NCBI GenBank assembly: GCA_017442865.1
Contig: JAFRXK010000029.1
Span: 1 to 39,851, forward strand
Direction: 5' to 3'
Source of the DNA: Lachnospiraceae bacterium
Lineage (GTDB): Bacteria; Bacillota; Clostridia; Lachnospirales; Lachnospiraceae
DNA length: 39,851 nucleotides
This document shows, one piece after another, positions 1 through 8,037 of the stretch; position 1 is the first letter of the stretch; each line of letters starts with the position of its first letter. A program made the position numbers and the translations under genes. The notes beneath the pieces are model-generated. The model was not told the origin of the DNA, ran no database searches, and worked only from the letters and a program-made list of their open reading frames with translations.

Positions 1-136
1 CGCTTATGCATCGCATTCGCCATAGCTAGCTCATGGATTCTGTCGTGTTAAGTTGAGAAGGAACTCGTCATGCGCCGGCAGACCCATTCGCAAAATGCTC
101 GCTTACGCATCGCATTTTGCTCATGGATTCTGTCGT
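1..136. repeat. Imperfect direct repeat with internal inverted repeat
   Basis: Two related copies are seen, at 1-46 and about 100-136. Both contain a CGCTTAYGCATCGCATT-like stretch and an identical TCATGGATTCTGTCGT (31-46 and 121-136). The second copy is bracketed by a perfect 9-bp inverted repeat (GCAAAATGC 90-98, GCATTTTGC 112-120). No convincing gene is present; the short reading frame here has no recognisable features. It looks like an intergenic repeat element. Confidence 0.5.
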
Positions 137-144
137 CCTATGCC

Positions 145-203
145 AAAGCAATAATAAAAGCACCATCACAAGCAAGCTTGCATGGTGCTTTTATTATTGC
201 TTT
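145..203. terminator. Bidirectional terminator-like hairpin
   Basis: Perfect 22-bp inverted repeat (145-166 with 182-203) around a 15-nt loop that itself contains the palindrome GCAAGCTTGC (172-181). It lies just downstream of the rubrerythrin gene on the minus strand, and the A/T-rich arms could supply a U tract in either direction. Most likely the rubrerythrin terminator. Confidence 0.75.
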
Positions 204-220
204 GTCGCATGACTCGTTAC

Positions 221-763
221 TTAACCAAAGTATCTCTCTAAGAGACCCTTAAATGCTCTGCCGTGTCTTGCCTCGTCTCTTGCCATCTCGTGAACGGTGT
301 CGTGGATTGCATCGAGGTTTGCAGCCTTTGCACGCTTTGCAAGGTCAAGCTTGCCTGCTGTAGCGCCGTTCTCTGCAGCAACTCTCATCTCAAGGTTCTT
401 CTTTGTGCTTGGAGTAACAACCTCGCCGAGGAGCTCTGCAAATTTAGCAGCGTGCTCAGCCTCTTCATAAGCTGCCTTTTCCCAGTACATACCAATCTCA
501 GGATAACCTTCTCTGAAAGCAACTCTTGCCATAGCAAGGTACATACCAACTTCTGAACACTCGCCATTAAAGTTTGATCTTAAGTCTTCAATAATGTCTT
601 CGCTTACGCCCTGTGCAACTCCAACGATGTGCTCGCATGCCCATGTCATCTCGCCTGACTGCTCTGTAAACTTAGAAGCAGGAGCATGACATACAGGACA
701 CTCTGCAGGAGCAGCCTCACCTTCATATACATAACCACAAATGTCACATACAAATTTCTTCAT
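221..763 (-). CDS. rbr: Reverse rubrerythrin (rubredoxin domain first)
   Basis: 180-residue cytoplasmic non-haem iron protein of the rubrerythrin family, which reduces hydrogen peroxide with electrons from NADH via rubredoxin-type carriers in anaerobes. The N-terminal rubredoxin domain has the four iron-binding cysteines C6, C9, C22 and C25 (CDICG and CPVC). The ferritin-like four-helix domain follows from about residue 45, with diiron-type motifs EEAEH and DEARHG. This order is the reverse of classical rubrerythrin and matches the roughly 180-residue clostridial reverse rubrerythrins. An AAAAGGAGAC Shine-Dalgarno lies about 8 nt before the ATG. The neighbouring PerR-like gene on the same strand fits peroxide-controlled expression, though I see no clear PerR box directly in front of this gene. 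Family assignment is secure; regulation is inferred. Confidence 0.93.
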   Translation of the reverse strand: MKKFVCDICGYVYEGEAAPAECPVCHAPASKFTEQSGEMTWACEHIVGVAQGVSEDIIEDLRSNFNGECSEVGMYLAMARVAFREGYPEIGMYWEKAAYEEAEHAAKFAELLGEVVTPSTKKNLEMRVAAENGATAGKLDLAKRAKAANLDAIHDTVHEMARDEARHGRAFKGLLERYFG

Positions 764-791
764 AATATTATGTCTCCTTTTTTTATATTTA

Positions 792-809
792 CTGAAGCTT
801 AAGCTTCAG
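792..809. promoter_or_regulatory. 18-bp perfect palindrome upstream of rubrerythrin
   Basis: CTGAAGCTTAAGCTTCAG is a perfect palindrome about 30 bp upstream of the rubrerythrin start. It could be an operator or a leader hairpin in the rubrerythrin mRNA. It does not resemble the PerR-box-like palindrome in front of the repressor gene, so the binding protein, if any, is unknown. Confidence 0.45.
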
Positions 810-834
810 ATTTTTGCATTTTTACATACTGACA

Positions 835-993
835 GGTATCAACAAGATGCACATCTTCCAGAAATACTATATCTTTGATTTTTTCTATCCTGCCATTACA
901 AGGTATCAACAAGATGTACATCTGCCAAAAATTCTATATCTTTGATTTTTTCTATCCTGCCATTACAAGGTATCAACATGATGCACATCTGCC
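835..993. repeat. 67-bp tandem duplication covering the perR 3' end
   Basis: Two full 67-bp units (835-901 and 902-968) and a partial third (969 to about 993) that forms the real 3' end of the PerR-like gene. Each unit begins GGTATCAACA and ends TGCCATTACAA. The copies are diverged by a few bases. The array fills the gap between the repressor gene and the rubrerythrin promoter region. Confidence 0.85.
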
Positions 994-1382
994 GGGGCTT
1001 TAGTGCTGCATTCTTTACATATGCCTTCAAATACCAGTAAATGACCGGTAACAGAACAGCCGAGCGCCTCGGACGCAAGCTCGTTGAGCTGACAGGAGGG
1101 CGTAAGCCGGACATCAAGTATTCTGCCGCATTGTTTACATTTAAAATGGTAGTGAGGAGTTGTGTCTGAATCAAAATGCTCAACGCCGTCACCGCAGTTT
1201 ACTATATTGATTCTGCCAAGCCCGGCTAAAAGCGAAAGATTTCTGTATACCGTCCCCAGACTGATGTTCGGGTATTCGAGCCGGATGTTGTTGTAAATAA
1301 CATCAGCAGTAGGATGGTCACAGCGCGTCTTTAAAAAGGCCTCTATGCTTTCCCGCTGCCGGCTGTATTTTAGAGCTTTCAT
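963..1382 (-). CDS. perR: PerR-like peroxide-sensing repressor (Fur family)
   Basis: 139-residue DNA-binding metalloregulator that, in PerR relatives, represses peroxide defence genes until iron-catalysed oxidation of metal-binding histidines releases it from DNA. An N-terminal winged helix (about residues 1-75) contains HPTADVIY and TVYRNL. The regulatory metal ligands of PerR can be matched: H23, D71, H77, H79 and D90. The structural zinc site is C82/C85 plus C122/C125. I chose the start at 1382 because a perfect AGGAGG sits right before it; an upstream in-frame ATG at 1397 would put that site inside the coding region. The 3' end lies inside a 67-bp tandem duplication. The adjacent rubrerythrin supports a role in peroxide stress. 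PerR rather than Fur is judged from the ligand pattern, not tested. Confidence 0.88.
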   Translation of the reverse strand: MKALKYSRQRESIEAFLKTRCDHPTADVIYNNIRLEYPNISLGTVYRNLSLLAGLGRINIVNCGDGVEHFDSDTTPHYHFKCKQCGRILDVRLTPSCQLNELASEALGCSVTGHLLVFEGICKECSTKAPADVHHVDTL

Positions 1383-1397
1383 ATGACCTCCTGACAA

Positions 1398-1416
1398 AAT
1401 AGTAATCGTTACTATT
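1398..1416. promoter_or_regulatory. PerR/Fur-type operator
   Basis: AATAGTAATCGTTACTATT is an 8-3-8 perfect palindrome, close in size and A/T character to PerR boxes. It directly abuts the -10 element of the minus-strand promoter of the PerR-like gene, covering the expected transcription start. Autorepression is the natural inference. Confidence 0.75.
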
Positions 1417-1444
1417 ATTATAGCATATATAAAATTACGGTCAA
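1417..1444 (-). promoter_or_regulatory. Promoter of the PerR-like gene
   Basis: On the minus strand, -35 TTGACC (1439-1444) and -10 TATAAT (1417-1422) are separated by 16 bp. The palindromic operator follows immediately. Confidence 0.75.
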
Positions 1445-1570
1445 TATTTTCTTTAATATTTTTAATATTTTAATAGATGATTTATTTACTAATGCGGAAT
1501 GAAAAATTATAATTGTTGTTAGCTGCAAAAAGCATAAAAACGATAATTGGGGAGAGGTTTTTAATAAAAC

Positions 1571-2275
1571 ATGAGTGCATATGTTGAGCTTAAAAATGTA
1601 AAGAAAATATATAAAATGGGCGAGCTGCTTATTGAGGCGGCTGCAGGCATTGATTTTTCAATAAATAAAGGCGAGTTTGCCGTTATTGTCGGGCCGAGCG
1701 GCGCAGGAAAGACCACGGTTTTAAATATACTTGGCGGAATGGACAAGGCGACAAGCGGACAGGTATGGGTAGACGGAGAGAATGTTGCGGACTTTAATAA
1801 CCGGCAGCTTACTAAATTCAGGCGTGATGATATAGGCTTTGTGTTCCAGTTTTATAACCTTGTCCAGAATCTTACCGCCCTTGAAAATGTAGAGCTTGCG
1901 ATACAGATATGCAAGGACCATCTGAATGCAGAGGAGGTTCTTAAGGGCGTGGGCCTGGATGAAAGAAAGGACAATTTCCCGGCGCAGCTTTCCGGCGGCG
2001 AGCAGCAGAGGGTTTCAATAGCAAGAGCGCTGGCGAAGAATCCAAAGCTGCTTTTGTGTGACGAGCCGACGGGCGCGCTGGACTATCAGACGGGCAAGGC
2101 GATATTAAAGCTTTTGCAGGATACATGCAGGGAAAAGGGCATGACTGTTATAGTTATAACCCATAATCTTGCGATAGCGCCTATGGCGGACAGGGTTATT
2201 GAAATCAAGAACGGAAGAGTTTCAAGGATAAGGGAAAATGAGAACCCGGTGTCAATAGACAGTATAGAATGGTAG
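1571..2275 (+). CDS. ABC transporter ATP-binding protein (MacB/LolD type)
   Basis: 234-residue cytoplasmic ATPase that powers the FtsX-type permease encoded 39 bp downstream. Walker A is GPSGAGKTT (residues 41-49), the ABC signature is LSGGEQQR (about 140-147), and Walker B LLLCDEP is followed by TGALD (about 160-170). The length and the FQFYNLV Q-loop fit the MacB/LolD/lipoprotein-exporter class, whose members work by mechanotransmission rather than by classical solute transport. GGAGAGG at 1551-1557 is a rather distant Shine-Dalgarno (13 nt). It forms a two-gene operon with the next gene. The substrate cannot be told from the sequence. Confidence 0.92.
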   Translation: MSAYVELKNVKKIYKMGELLIEAAAGIDFSINKGEFAVIVGPSGAGKTTVLNILGGMDKATSGQVWVDGENVADFNNRQLTKFRRDDIGFVFQFYNLVQNLTALENVELAIQICKDHLNAEEVLKGVGLDERKDNFPAQLSGGEQQRVSIARALAKNPKLLLCDEPTGALDYQTGKAILKLLQDTCREKGMTVIVITHNLAIAPMADRVIEIKNGRVSRIRENENPVSIDSIEW

Positions 2276-2314
2276 CATGGGGGCAGGAGCCTTGATAAAA
2301 GCGGAGGTTAAGAT

Positions 2315-5300
2315 TTGAAAAAGGCACAGGTAAAGGATTTTTTAAGAGAAATAAAAAAGAGCCTTAACAGATATTTATCCATATTTTTCATATCGGCACT
2401 CGGCGTGGCGTTTTTTGCCGGAGTGCGCTCAACGGAGCCTGATATGAGGCTTACGGTTGATACATATCTTGATGATGCACATTTTATGGACGTGAGGGTT
2501 ATAAGTACGCTGGGACTTACGGATGAGGATATTAAGGCTTTAAATGATATTGAAGGCGTGAGCGGCGTGCAGGGCGCATATGAAAAGGATCTGATTACGG
2601 AAACTCAGGATGAGCAGATGGTTATTCACGTAATGTCCATAGCTGACGGAATGAATGAGGCGTATATTATCGAGGGTAGACTGCCGCAAAATGCCGGTGA
2701 GTGCCTTGCGGATGCAGCACTGCGTAATATTTACGGATTTAAAACAGGGGATGCTCTGACCTTTAAGGCGGCGGATGGTGATAAGTTAAGCGACATTTTG
2801 TCAAATGACACTTACACTATCACCGGGTTTGCGATGAGTCCGTTCTACCTGACGTTTCAGCGTGGAAGCACGACGATAGGTAACGGAAGTGTTTCGGCGT
2901 TTGTTATGCTTGACAGCAGTGAATTTACACAGGACTATTATAATCAGATTTACATTACATCGGATGACTTAAAGGAATTAAACTGTTATTCGGATGAATA
3001 TGAGGACATCGAAGAGAAGATTAAGGACAGAATAGATGAAATATCCTCTGAAAGGTGTCAGGCAAGGTTTGATTATTTTTATAATGATGCAAAAGATACT
3101 CTGCTTGATGGTGAAAATGAGTATGAAAAGGCGAGTAAAGAGGCTGATGAAAAGCTTTTGGAGGCTGCAAATGAAATAGAATCAGCCGATGCTGAAATTG
3201 CAGATGGCTACGATAAGCTTGAGGATGGACGTAAGGAGCTTGCCGATAAGGAGGAAGAGCTTAAATCGGGTGAAAATGAGCTTTCGGATGCAAAGAATAT
3301 GCTTGCCGGAAAGGAAAGTGAGCTTGTGTCAAACGAGCAGAGACTCTCGGCTGCCGGAAAAGAGCTTGAAGCTTCGTATGAAAAATTAACATCAGGACAG
3401 AAGGAATATGATGCGGGCGTAAAGGCGTTTGAGGCAGCGAAGGCAGAATATGAAAGCGGAGAGGCAGAGTATAATGTCAATAGTGAAGCGCTTAAGACTG
3501 CAAAGGCAGAGCTTGACGCAGGGCTTGCAGTTATAAATGCTAATAGCGAGACGCTTAAGACTGCAAAGGCAGAGCTTGATGCAGGGCTTAATACAATAAA
3601 TGAAAAGAGCAGGGAGCTAAACGCTGCAAAAAGGACGCTTGATGTGTCGGCGGCGATGCTTGAAGCGGGCTGGCGTCTTTATAATATCGGTCTGGGAAGC
3701 TATGAATGGTTAAGTCAGGCTCAGGCAGAATATGATGCGGGGCTTAAGCAGTATGAGGACGGAGCAGCGGCATTAGAGGAGGCCAGAGCAAAGTATGATG
3801 AGGGACTTAAGCAGTATGAAGCCGGAGCGGCGGCATTAGAAGAGGCTAAAGCAGAATATGATGAGGGACTTAAGCAGTATGAAAATGGAGCGGCAGCGCT
3901 TGACGAGGCTGAAGGAAGGCTTGATGAAGCTAAGAAGCAGATAGATGAAAACGAGGCATTGCTTAAAGCCTCAGAAAATGAATTAATAAGCGGATGGCAG
4001 CAGTATTATGCGGCAAGGTCAGAGCTTGAGGGTGCAGATGGAGTGTTAAAGGATGCCAGAGCAGAGCTTGATAATGCCGCAAAGCAGATATCGGGCGGCG
4101 AAAAGGAGCTGGCAGACGGAAAAGTTCAGCTTGAGGATGCAAGGCAGCAGATAGCAGATGGTGAAAAGGAGCTTAAAAGTGGCGAGGCAGAGCTTGAAAA
4201 TGCGAGGGCAGAGTATGAAAAGGGCGTAAATGATGCTAAGAAGGAGCTTAAGTCGGCAAGGCAGGAGCTTGATGAGGGCTGGCAGGAGCTTAATAAGCTT
4301 GAAATGCCAAAATGGTATATTTTAGACAGAAATACCGTACAGACATATGTTGAGTATGGAACGGATGCAGAGCGTATGGGAGCGATAGGCAGGGTGTTCC
4401 CTGTTATATTCTTTCTGGTAGCGGCGCTGGTATGCCTTACTACAATGACAAGAATGGTGGAGGATGAGCGTATACAGATAGGAACATATAAGGCCCTGGG
4501 CTATAGTACCTTAGCAGTATCCCTTAAGTATATTTTTTATGCACTTTCCGCAAGTGTAGGCGGAAGTATTCTGGGAGCATTGGCAGGCGGAAGGCTGTTC
4601 CCGAACGCCATAATGCGCGCCTACGCAATGCTATACAATAATAATCCTTATATGTGTACGCCTCTGAATTTAAAATATTCGGTTATGGCAGCAGTTGCGG
4701 CTGTTTTCTGCACTACAGCTGCGGCGGTTGCGGCGTGCTACAGGGCGCTTGGCTCACAGGCGGCGCAGCTTATGCGTCCGACAGCACCAAAGCAGGGGAA
4801 GAAAATACTGCTTGAGCGCATACCATTTGTATGGAAGCGGTTTAATTTCAGCCAGAAATCGACCTTAAGAAATCTTTTCAGATATAAAAAGAGGCTGTTT
4901 ATGACCATATTCGGTATAGGTGCCTGCACGGCGCTTCTGGTGGTAGGCTTCGGACTCAGGGATGCTATCTCGGCGATTGTCGGGAACCAGTTTGAGAGAG
5001 TGTGGCTTTATGAGGGCACTGTAACAATTGATGCGAAGGCTAATGAAGGTGAGCTTGATAAGCTTGATTTAGTTGTCAGTGAAAGTCCTTACATAGAAAA
5101 CAGCATGCGCGCTTATGTGAACGAAATGGAGGCAGAGTATAACAACGCCGTTAAGTCCATTTATCTTTTTGTGCCGGAGAGCATGGAAAGGTTTGAGGAT
5201 TTTGTATCACTGCACGACAGGATATCAAAGGAAGGGTATGTACTCGGTGACAATGAAGTGATTATAAGCGAAAAGCTTTCTAAGCTTTTGGGCCTGTCGG

Positions 5301-5983
5301 CCGGCGATGTGTTCAGGCTTAAGGAAAGCGACACCTCTTATTATGATGTGAAGGTTGGCGCTGTCGCGGAAAGCTATGTGTATCATTATGTGTATATGAG
5401 TCCGTCACTTTATGAAAATGTGTTTGGGGAAAAGCCGGAGTATGGTCAGATGCTTTTAAATATGACACCGGATAATGAAGAGCAGAGGCTTGCAGCAGAG
5501 AAGCTGCTTGAGTGTAAGGCGGTTACATCAGTCGGAATTGTTGCGGATACCTTAAATACCATGAACAAAATGATGTCAAGCCTTGATGCGGTAGTCTGGG
5601 TGCTTATTATTTCTGCCGGACTTTTGGCGTTTGTGGTGCTGTATAATCTTAATAATATAAATATAACCGAGAGAATAAGGGAGCTTGCGACAATTAAGGT
5701 GCTGGGCTTTTACGACCATGAGGTTGCGGGATATGTATATCGTGAAAATGTGTTTCTGACGCTTATCGGAATTGCGGCGGGACTTATCATGGGAAAATAC
5801 CTTCAGGCGTTTGTGGTTCAGACTGCAGAGATAGATATTATAATGTTTGGCAGGGACATTTCGGCTGCAAGCTATGCGCTCAGCATCCTGGTGACGATAG
5901 TATTTGCGGTGATTGTCAATGCTGTAATGTATTTCAGATTGAAGAAAATCGACATGATAGAGTCGCTTAAAAGTGTTGAGTGA
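2315..5983 (+). CDS. FtsX-family ABC permease with long extracellular coiled coil
   Basis: 1222-residue membrane protein. A first membrane segment is at about residues 20-40, then an extracellular region. A long predicted coiled coil (about 265-660) is rich in Glu, Lys and Ala and includes three tandem 21-residue repeats of the type AEYDAGLKQYEDGAAALEEA. A first FtsX domain with several membrane segments spans about 690-810, a membrane segment near 860-885 starts a second extracellular domain, and a last FtsX domain lies at about 1090-1222 (ITERIRELATIKVLGF). TTG start with GGAGG seven nt upstream. The partner ATPase is the preceding gene. FtsX-type transporters with coiled coils act in export, peptide resistance or control of wall hydrolases; which applies here is unknown. 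Confidence 0.88.
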   Translation: MKKAQVKDFLREIKKSLNRYLSIFFISALGVAFFAGVRSTEPDMRLTVDTYLDDAHFMDVRVISTLGLTDEDIKALNDIEGVSGVQGAYEKDLITETQDEQMVIHVMSIADGMNEAYIIEGRLPQNAGECLADAALRNIYGFKTGDALTFKAADGDKLSDILSNDTYTITGFAMSPFYLTFQRGSTTIGNGSVSAFVMLDSSEFTQDYYNQIYITSDDLKELNCYSDEYEDIEEKIKDRIDEISSERCQARFDYFYNDAKDTLLDGENEYEKASKEADEKLLEAANEIESADAEIADGYDKLEDGRKELADKEEELKSGENELSDAKNMLAGKESELVSNEQRLSAAGKELEASYEKLTSGQKEYDAGVKAFEAAKAEYESGEAEYNVNSEALKTAKAELDAGLAVINANSETLKTAKAELDAGLNTINEKSRELNAAKRTLDVSAAMLEAGWRLYNIGLGSYEWLSQAQAEYDAGLKQYEDGAAALEEARAKYDEGLKQYEAGAAALEEAKAEYDEGLKQYENGAAALDEAEGRLDEAKKQIDENEALLKASENELISGWQQYYAARSELEGADGVLKDARAELDNAAKQISGGEKELADGKVQLEDARQQIADGEKELKSGEAELENARAEYEKGVNDAKKELKSARQELDEGWQELNKLEMPKWYILDRNTVQTYVEYGTDAERMGAIGRVFPVIFFLVAALVCLTTMTRMVEDERIQIGTYKALGYSTLAVSLKYIFYALSASVGGSILGALAGGRLFPNAIMRAYAMLYNNNPYMCTPLNLKYSVMAAVAAVFCTTAAAVAACYRALGSQAAQLMRPTAPKQGKKILLERIPFVWKRFNFSQKSTLRNLFRYKKRLFMTIFGIGACTALLVVGFGLRDAISAIVGNQFERVWLYEGTVTIDAKANEGELDKLDLVVSESPYIENSMRAYVNEMEAEYNNAVKSIYLFVPESMERFEDFVSLHDRISKEGYVLGDNEVIISEKLSKLLGLSAGDVFRLKESDTSYYDVKVGAVAESYVYHYVYMSPSLYENVFGEKPEYGQMLLNMTPDNEEQRLAAEKLLECKAVTSVGIVADTLNTMNKMMSSLDAVVWVLIISAGLLAFVVLYNLNNINITERIRELATIKVLGFYDHEVAGYVYRENVFLTLIGIAAGLIMGKYLQAFVVQTAEIDIIMFGRDISAASYALSILVTIVFAVIVNAVMYFRLKKIDMIESLKSVE
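3724..3912 (+). repeat. Three tandem 63-bp repeats inside the FtsX permease
   Basis: Three near-identical in-frame 63-bp units encode 21-residue (three-heptad) coiled-coil repeats containing GLKQYE and GAAAL. Such repeats can change coil length by whole-unit gain or loss without breaking the frame. Confidence 0.8.
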
Positions 5984-6002
5984 TTTTGTGGCGGCACTAA
6001 GG

Positions 6003-6092
6003 TCTTGCCGTTTGAGGCGGGAAAATGAAAAAAATTTATGGCATGTGTCTTGCTGTTTGAGGTGGGAAAATGAAAAAACTTTTTGATGAGCT
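6003..6092 (+). repeat. 45-bp tandem duplication of a ribosome-binding/start region
   Basis: Two 45-bp copies (about 6003-6047 and 6048-6092), each with TCTTGC, GTTTGAGG and GGGAAAATGAAAAAA. The second copy supplies the start of the acetyltransferase gene. The first encodes an 11-residue reading frame (MKKIYGMCLAV, 6025-6060) that ends inside the second copy's ribosome site. Confidence 0.8.
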
Positions 6093-6612
6093 TCCGTATT
6101 TGGAGGATGAGCGGATTGTTCTTAAGAAAATTGAAGAAAAGGATGCGAAAGCTATACGCGAAATGACCGAAAGCAGCGAGGTGTACAGGTATCTGCCGAC
6201 ATTTCTTTTTGAACTGCAGTATGAGGATATCAGGCAGATGATAAGGGAGCTTTACGGCGACCTGTTTTACAGAAAGGAGTCGCTGATTCTGGGCATTTAT
6301 TTAAAGGAGAGCTTAAGCTTTTGCGGCATGGCTGAGTTCTACGGATATAAGGACTCAATACACAAGGTTTGTATCGGCTACAGGCTGATGAAGGAATACT
6401 GGGGGCAGAAGCTTGCAACCAGGGCGGTCAGGCTTATGGTTGATTATTTGTATTCGCAGACGGACATTGAAATTATTACGGCAAGCACTATGATTGAGAA
6501 TAAGGCGTCTGCGCGCGTGCTTCAGAAGAATGATTTTATTATGACGGCAGAGGCTGTAGCGGAGGACTGGGGATATGAGAAGGCGGTTCTTGCAGACAAG
6601 TGGTTCAGGTGA
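6070..6612 (+). CDS. GNAT acetyltransferase, RimJ/RimL type
   Basis: 180-residue cytoplasmic N-acetyltransferase. The profile is that of the RimJ/RimL (Acetyltransf_3) group: an N-terminal strand LEDERIVLKKI, a central IGYRLMKEYWGQKLATRAV corresponding to the acetyl-CoA binding loop and following helix, and a C-terminal NKASARVLQKNDF. Relatives acetylate protein N-termini or small amines; the substrate here is unknown. The start lies in the second copy of a 45-bp duplication, with GGTGGG as a weak ribosome site. It sits alone between the permease and the S1-domain gene. Confidence 0.85.
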   Translation: MKKLFDELPYLEDERIVLKKIEEKDAKAIREMTESSEVYRYLPTFLFELQYEDIRQMIRELYGDLFYRKESLILGIYLKESLSFCGMAEFYGYKDSIHKVCIGYRLMKEYWGQKLATRAVRLMVDYLYSQTDIEIITASTMIENKASARVLQKNDFIMTAEAVAEDWGYEKAVLADKWFR

Positions 6613-6770
6613 TTTTTAATGCTTATAAGTAATCATAGCCGCATTTTGTGAGTAATACGGTTCTTATTGATAAAAGTTTTATACACAGAAGGATAAAAAG
6701 ATGTTATACTTATATAAGCGGGTAAATCTGACTTTTTAAAGTCGGGAAATAATTATTTATGGAGGTCTTT

Positions 6771-8018
6771 ATGAGCGAGGATAAGTTAAGCATGGAAGAA
6801 ATAGTTGCAGGTGCAGTACCTGAGGATAAGAATATTTCTATGGAAGATGTTATGGATATCATTGATGGAAAGGCGCAGACGGCAGCCGAGGGTGTTGCAG
6901 ATGCCGCCTCTGCGACGGCAGACGAGATAAAAGATACTGTAGAAGCTGCAGCAAAAGAAGAAGCAGCGAAGGCAGCAGAAAATGCAGCAGAGGCAGCAGA
7001 AGCAGCAGCGGATGCAGCAAAAGAAGAAGCAGCGATGGCCGTAGAAAATGCAGCAGAGGCAGCAGAAGCTGCGAAGGCAGCAGAGGCTGTAAAGCAGGCG
7101 CAGCCGGCTGAATCCATGGCGGATTATGAGAAGGAAATCGAGGCTTCCATGAAGCGTGTAAAGGAAGGCGACATTGTAAAGGGTATCATCGTCGGCGTTG
7201 ATGAGCAGGAGGTGCTCGTTGATATGGGCTATTTTACGGGTGCAGTCATCAGCAAGGAAAACTTCTCAAATGACCCGGACTGCATTTTGAAGGAGGCTGC
7301 AGTAATCGGCTCGGAGATTACTGCCACGGTTATTGAGACCTCTGACAATGAGGGAAGAGTTGTGCTTTCAAGAAAGGAAGCAAATGATATAGAGATGTGG
7401 GATAAGCTCAATGAGTATCTTGTGAACAGAACCATTATTCCTGTGAAGGTAAGCGGCGTTGTTAAAGGCGGAGTTATTGCGATGGTTGAAGGCATGCGCG
7501 GCTTTATTCCGGCTTCAAAGCTTAGCACCTCTTATGTTGAGGATATAGAAGAGTATCTTGGCAGGGACCTTGAGGTTCAGGTTATTACGGCAGATAAGGA
7601 AGAAAATAAGCTTGTGCTTTCGGCAAAGGAAGTTCTTCTTATGAAGGCGGCGGATGAGAAGAATAAGAGAATCGCAAGATGCGAGGTCGGCTCGGTTGTT
7701 GAGGGCGTTGTAGATTCAATTAAGAAATACGGTGCATTTATTATGCTGGACAACGGCCTTTCGGGACTTTTACACATTTCGCAGATATCCGACAAGAGAA
7801 TCAAGACTCCGGCGGCAGTTTTAAACGAGGGCGACAGAGTTACTGTTAAGATTATTTCAATTGACAACAACAAGCTAAGCCTCAGCATGAAGGCACTTAT
7901 GGATGTTGCGGATACTAAGGCAGAGACAGAGGAAGAGGAAGCTCCGGTTGAGTATACCGAGGAAGCGACAGCATCCACAAGCTTAGGCTCACTTCTTGCA
8001 GGCTTTAAGTTTGACTAG
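6771..8018 (+). CDS. S1-domain RNA-binding protein (ribosomal protein S1-like)
   Basis: 415-residue cytoplasmic protein. After an acidic start there is an Ala/Glu-rich helical stretch (about residues 45-115) containing a 22-residue repeat that begins AAKEEAA and includes ENAAEAAEAA, also visible as a 66-bp DNA repeat. Three S1 (OB-fold) domains follow at about 125-205, 210-285 and 300-372; the third (KYGAFIMLDNGLSGLLHISQIS) is the most canonical. S1 proteins bind mRNA and help translation initiation; Firmicute versions with fewer domains are less well defined. I moved the start to 6771 because GGAGG (6761-6765) lies within an upstream in-frame ATG at 6759. The alarmone synthetase gene follows 19 bp later, probably in the same operon. 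Confidence 0.88.
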   Translation: MSEDKLSMEEIVAGAVPEDKNISMEDVMDIIDGKAQTAAEGVADAASATADEIKDTVEAAAKEEAAKAAENAAEAAEAAADAAKEEAAMAVENAAEAAEAAKAAEAVKQAQPAESMADYEKEIEASMKRVKEGDIVKGIIVGVDEQEVLVDMGYFTGAVISKENFSNDPDCILKEAAVIGSEITATVIETSDNEGRVVLSRKEANDIEMWDKLNEYLVNRTIIPVKVSGVVKGGVIAMVEGMRGFIPASKLSTSYVEDIEEYLGRDLEVQVITADKEENKLVLSAKEVLLMKAADEKNKRIARCEVGSVVEGVVDSIKKYGAFIMLDNGLSGLLHISQISDKRIKTPAAVLNEGDRVTVKIISIDNNKLSLSMKALMDVADTKAETEEEEAPVEYTEEATASTSLGSLLAGFKFD

Positions 8019-8037
8019 GTTTTCGGAGGAGACAGAG

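Noticed and set aside
896..1192. Minus-strand frame overlapping the PerR-like gene
   Set aside because: It is out of frame with the conserved PerR sequence and its tail is created by the 67-bp duplication.
3208..3480. Minus-strand Ser-rich frame
   Set aside because: Shadow of the coiled-coil region of the FtsX permease.
6710..7117. Minus-strand Ala/Ser-rich frame
   Set aside because: Antisense of the Ala/Glu-repeat region of the S1-domain protein.
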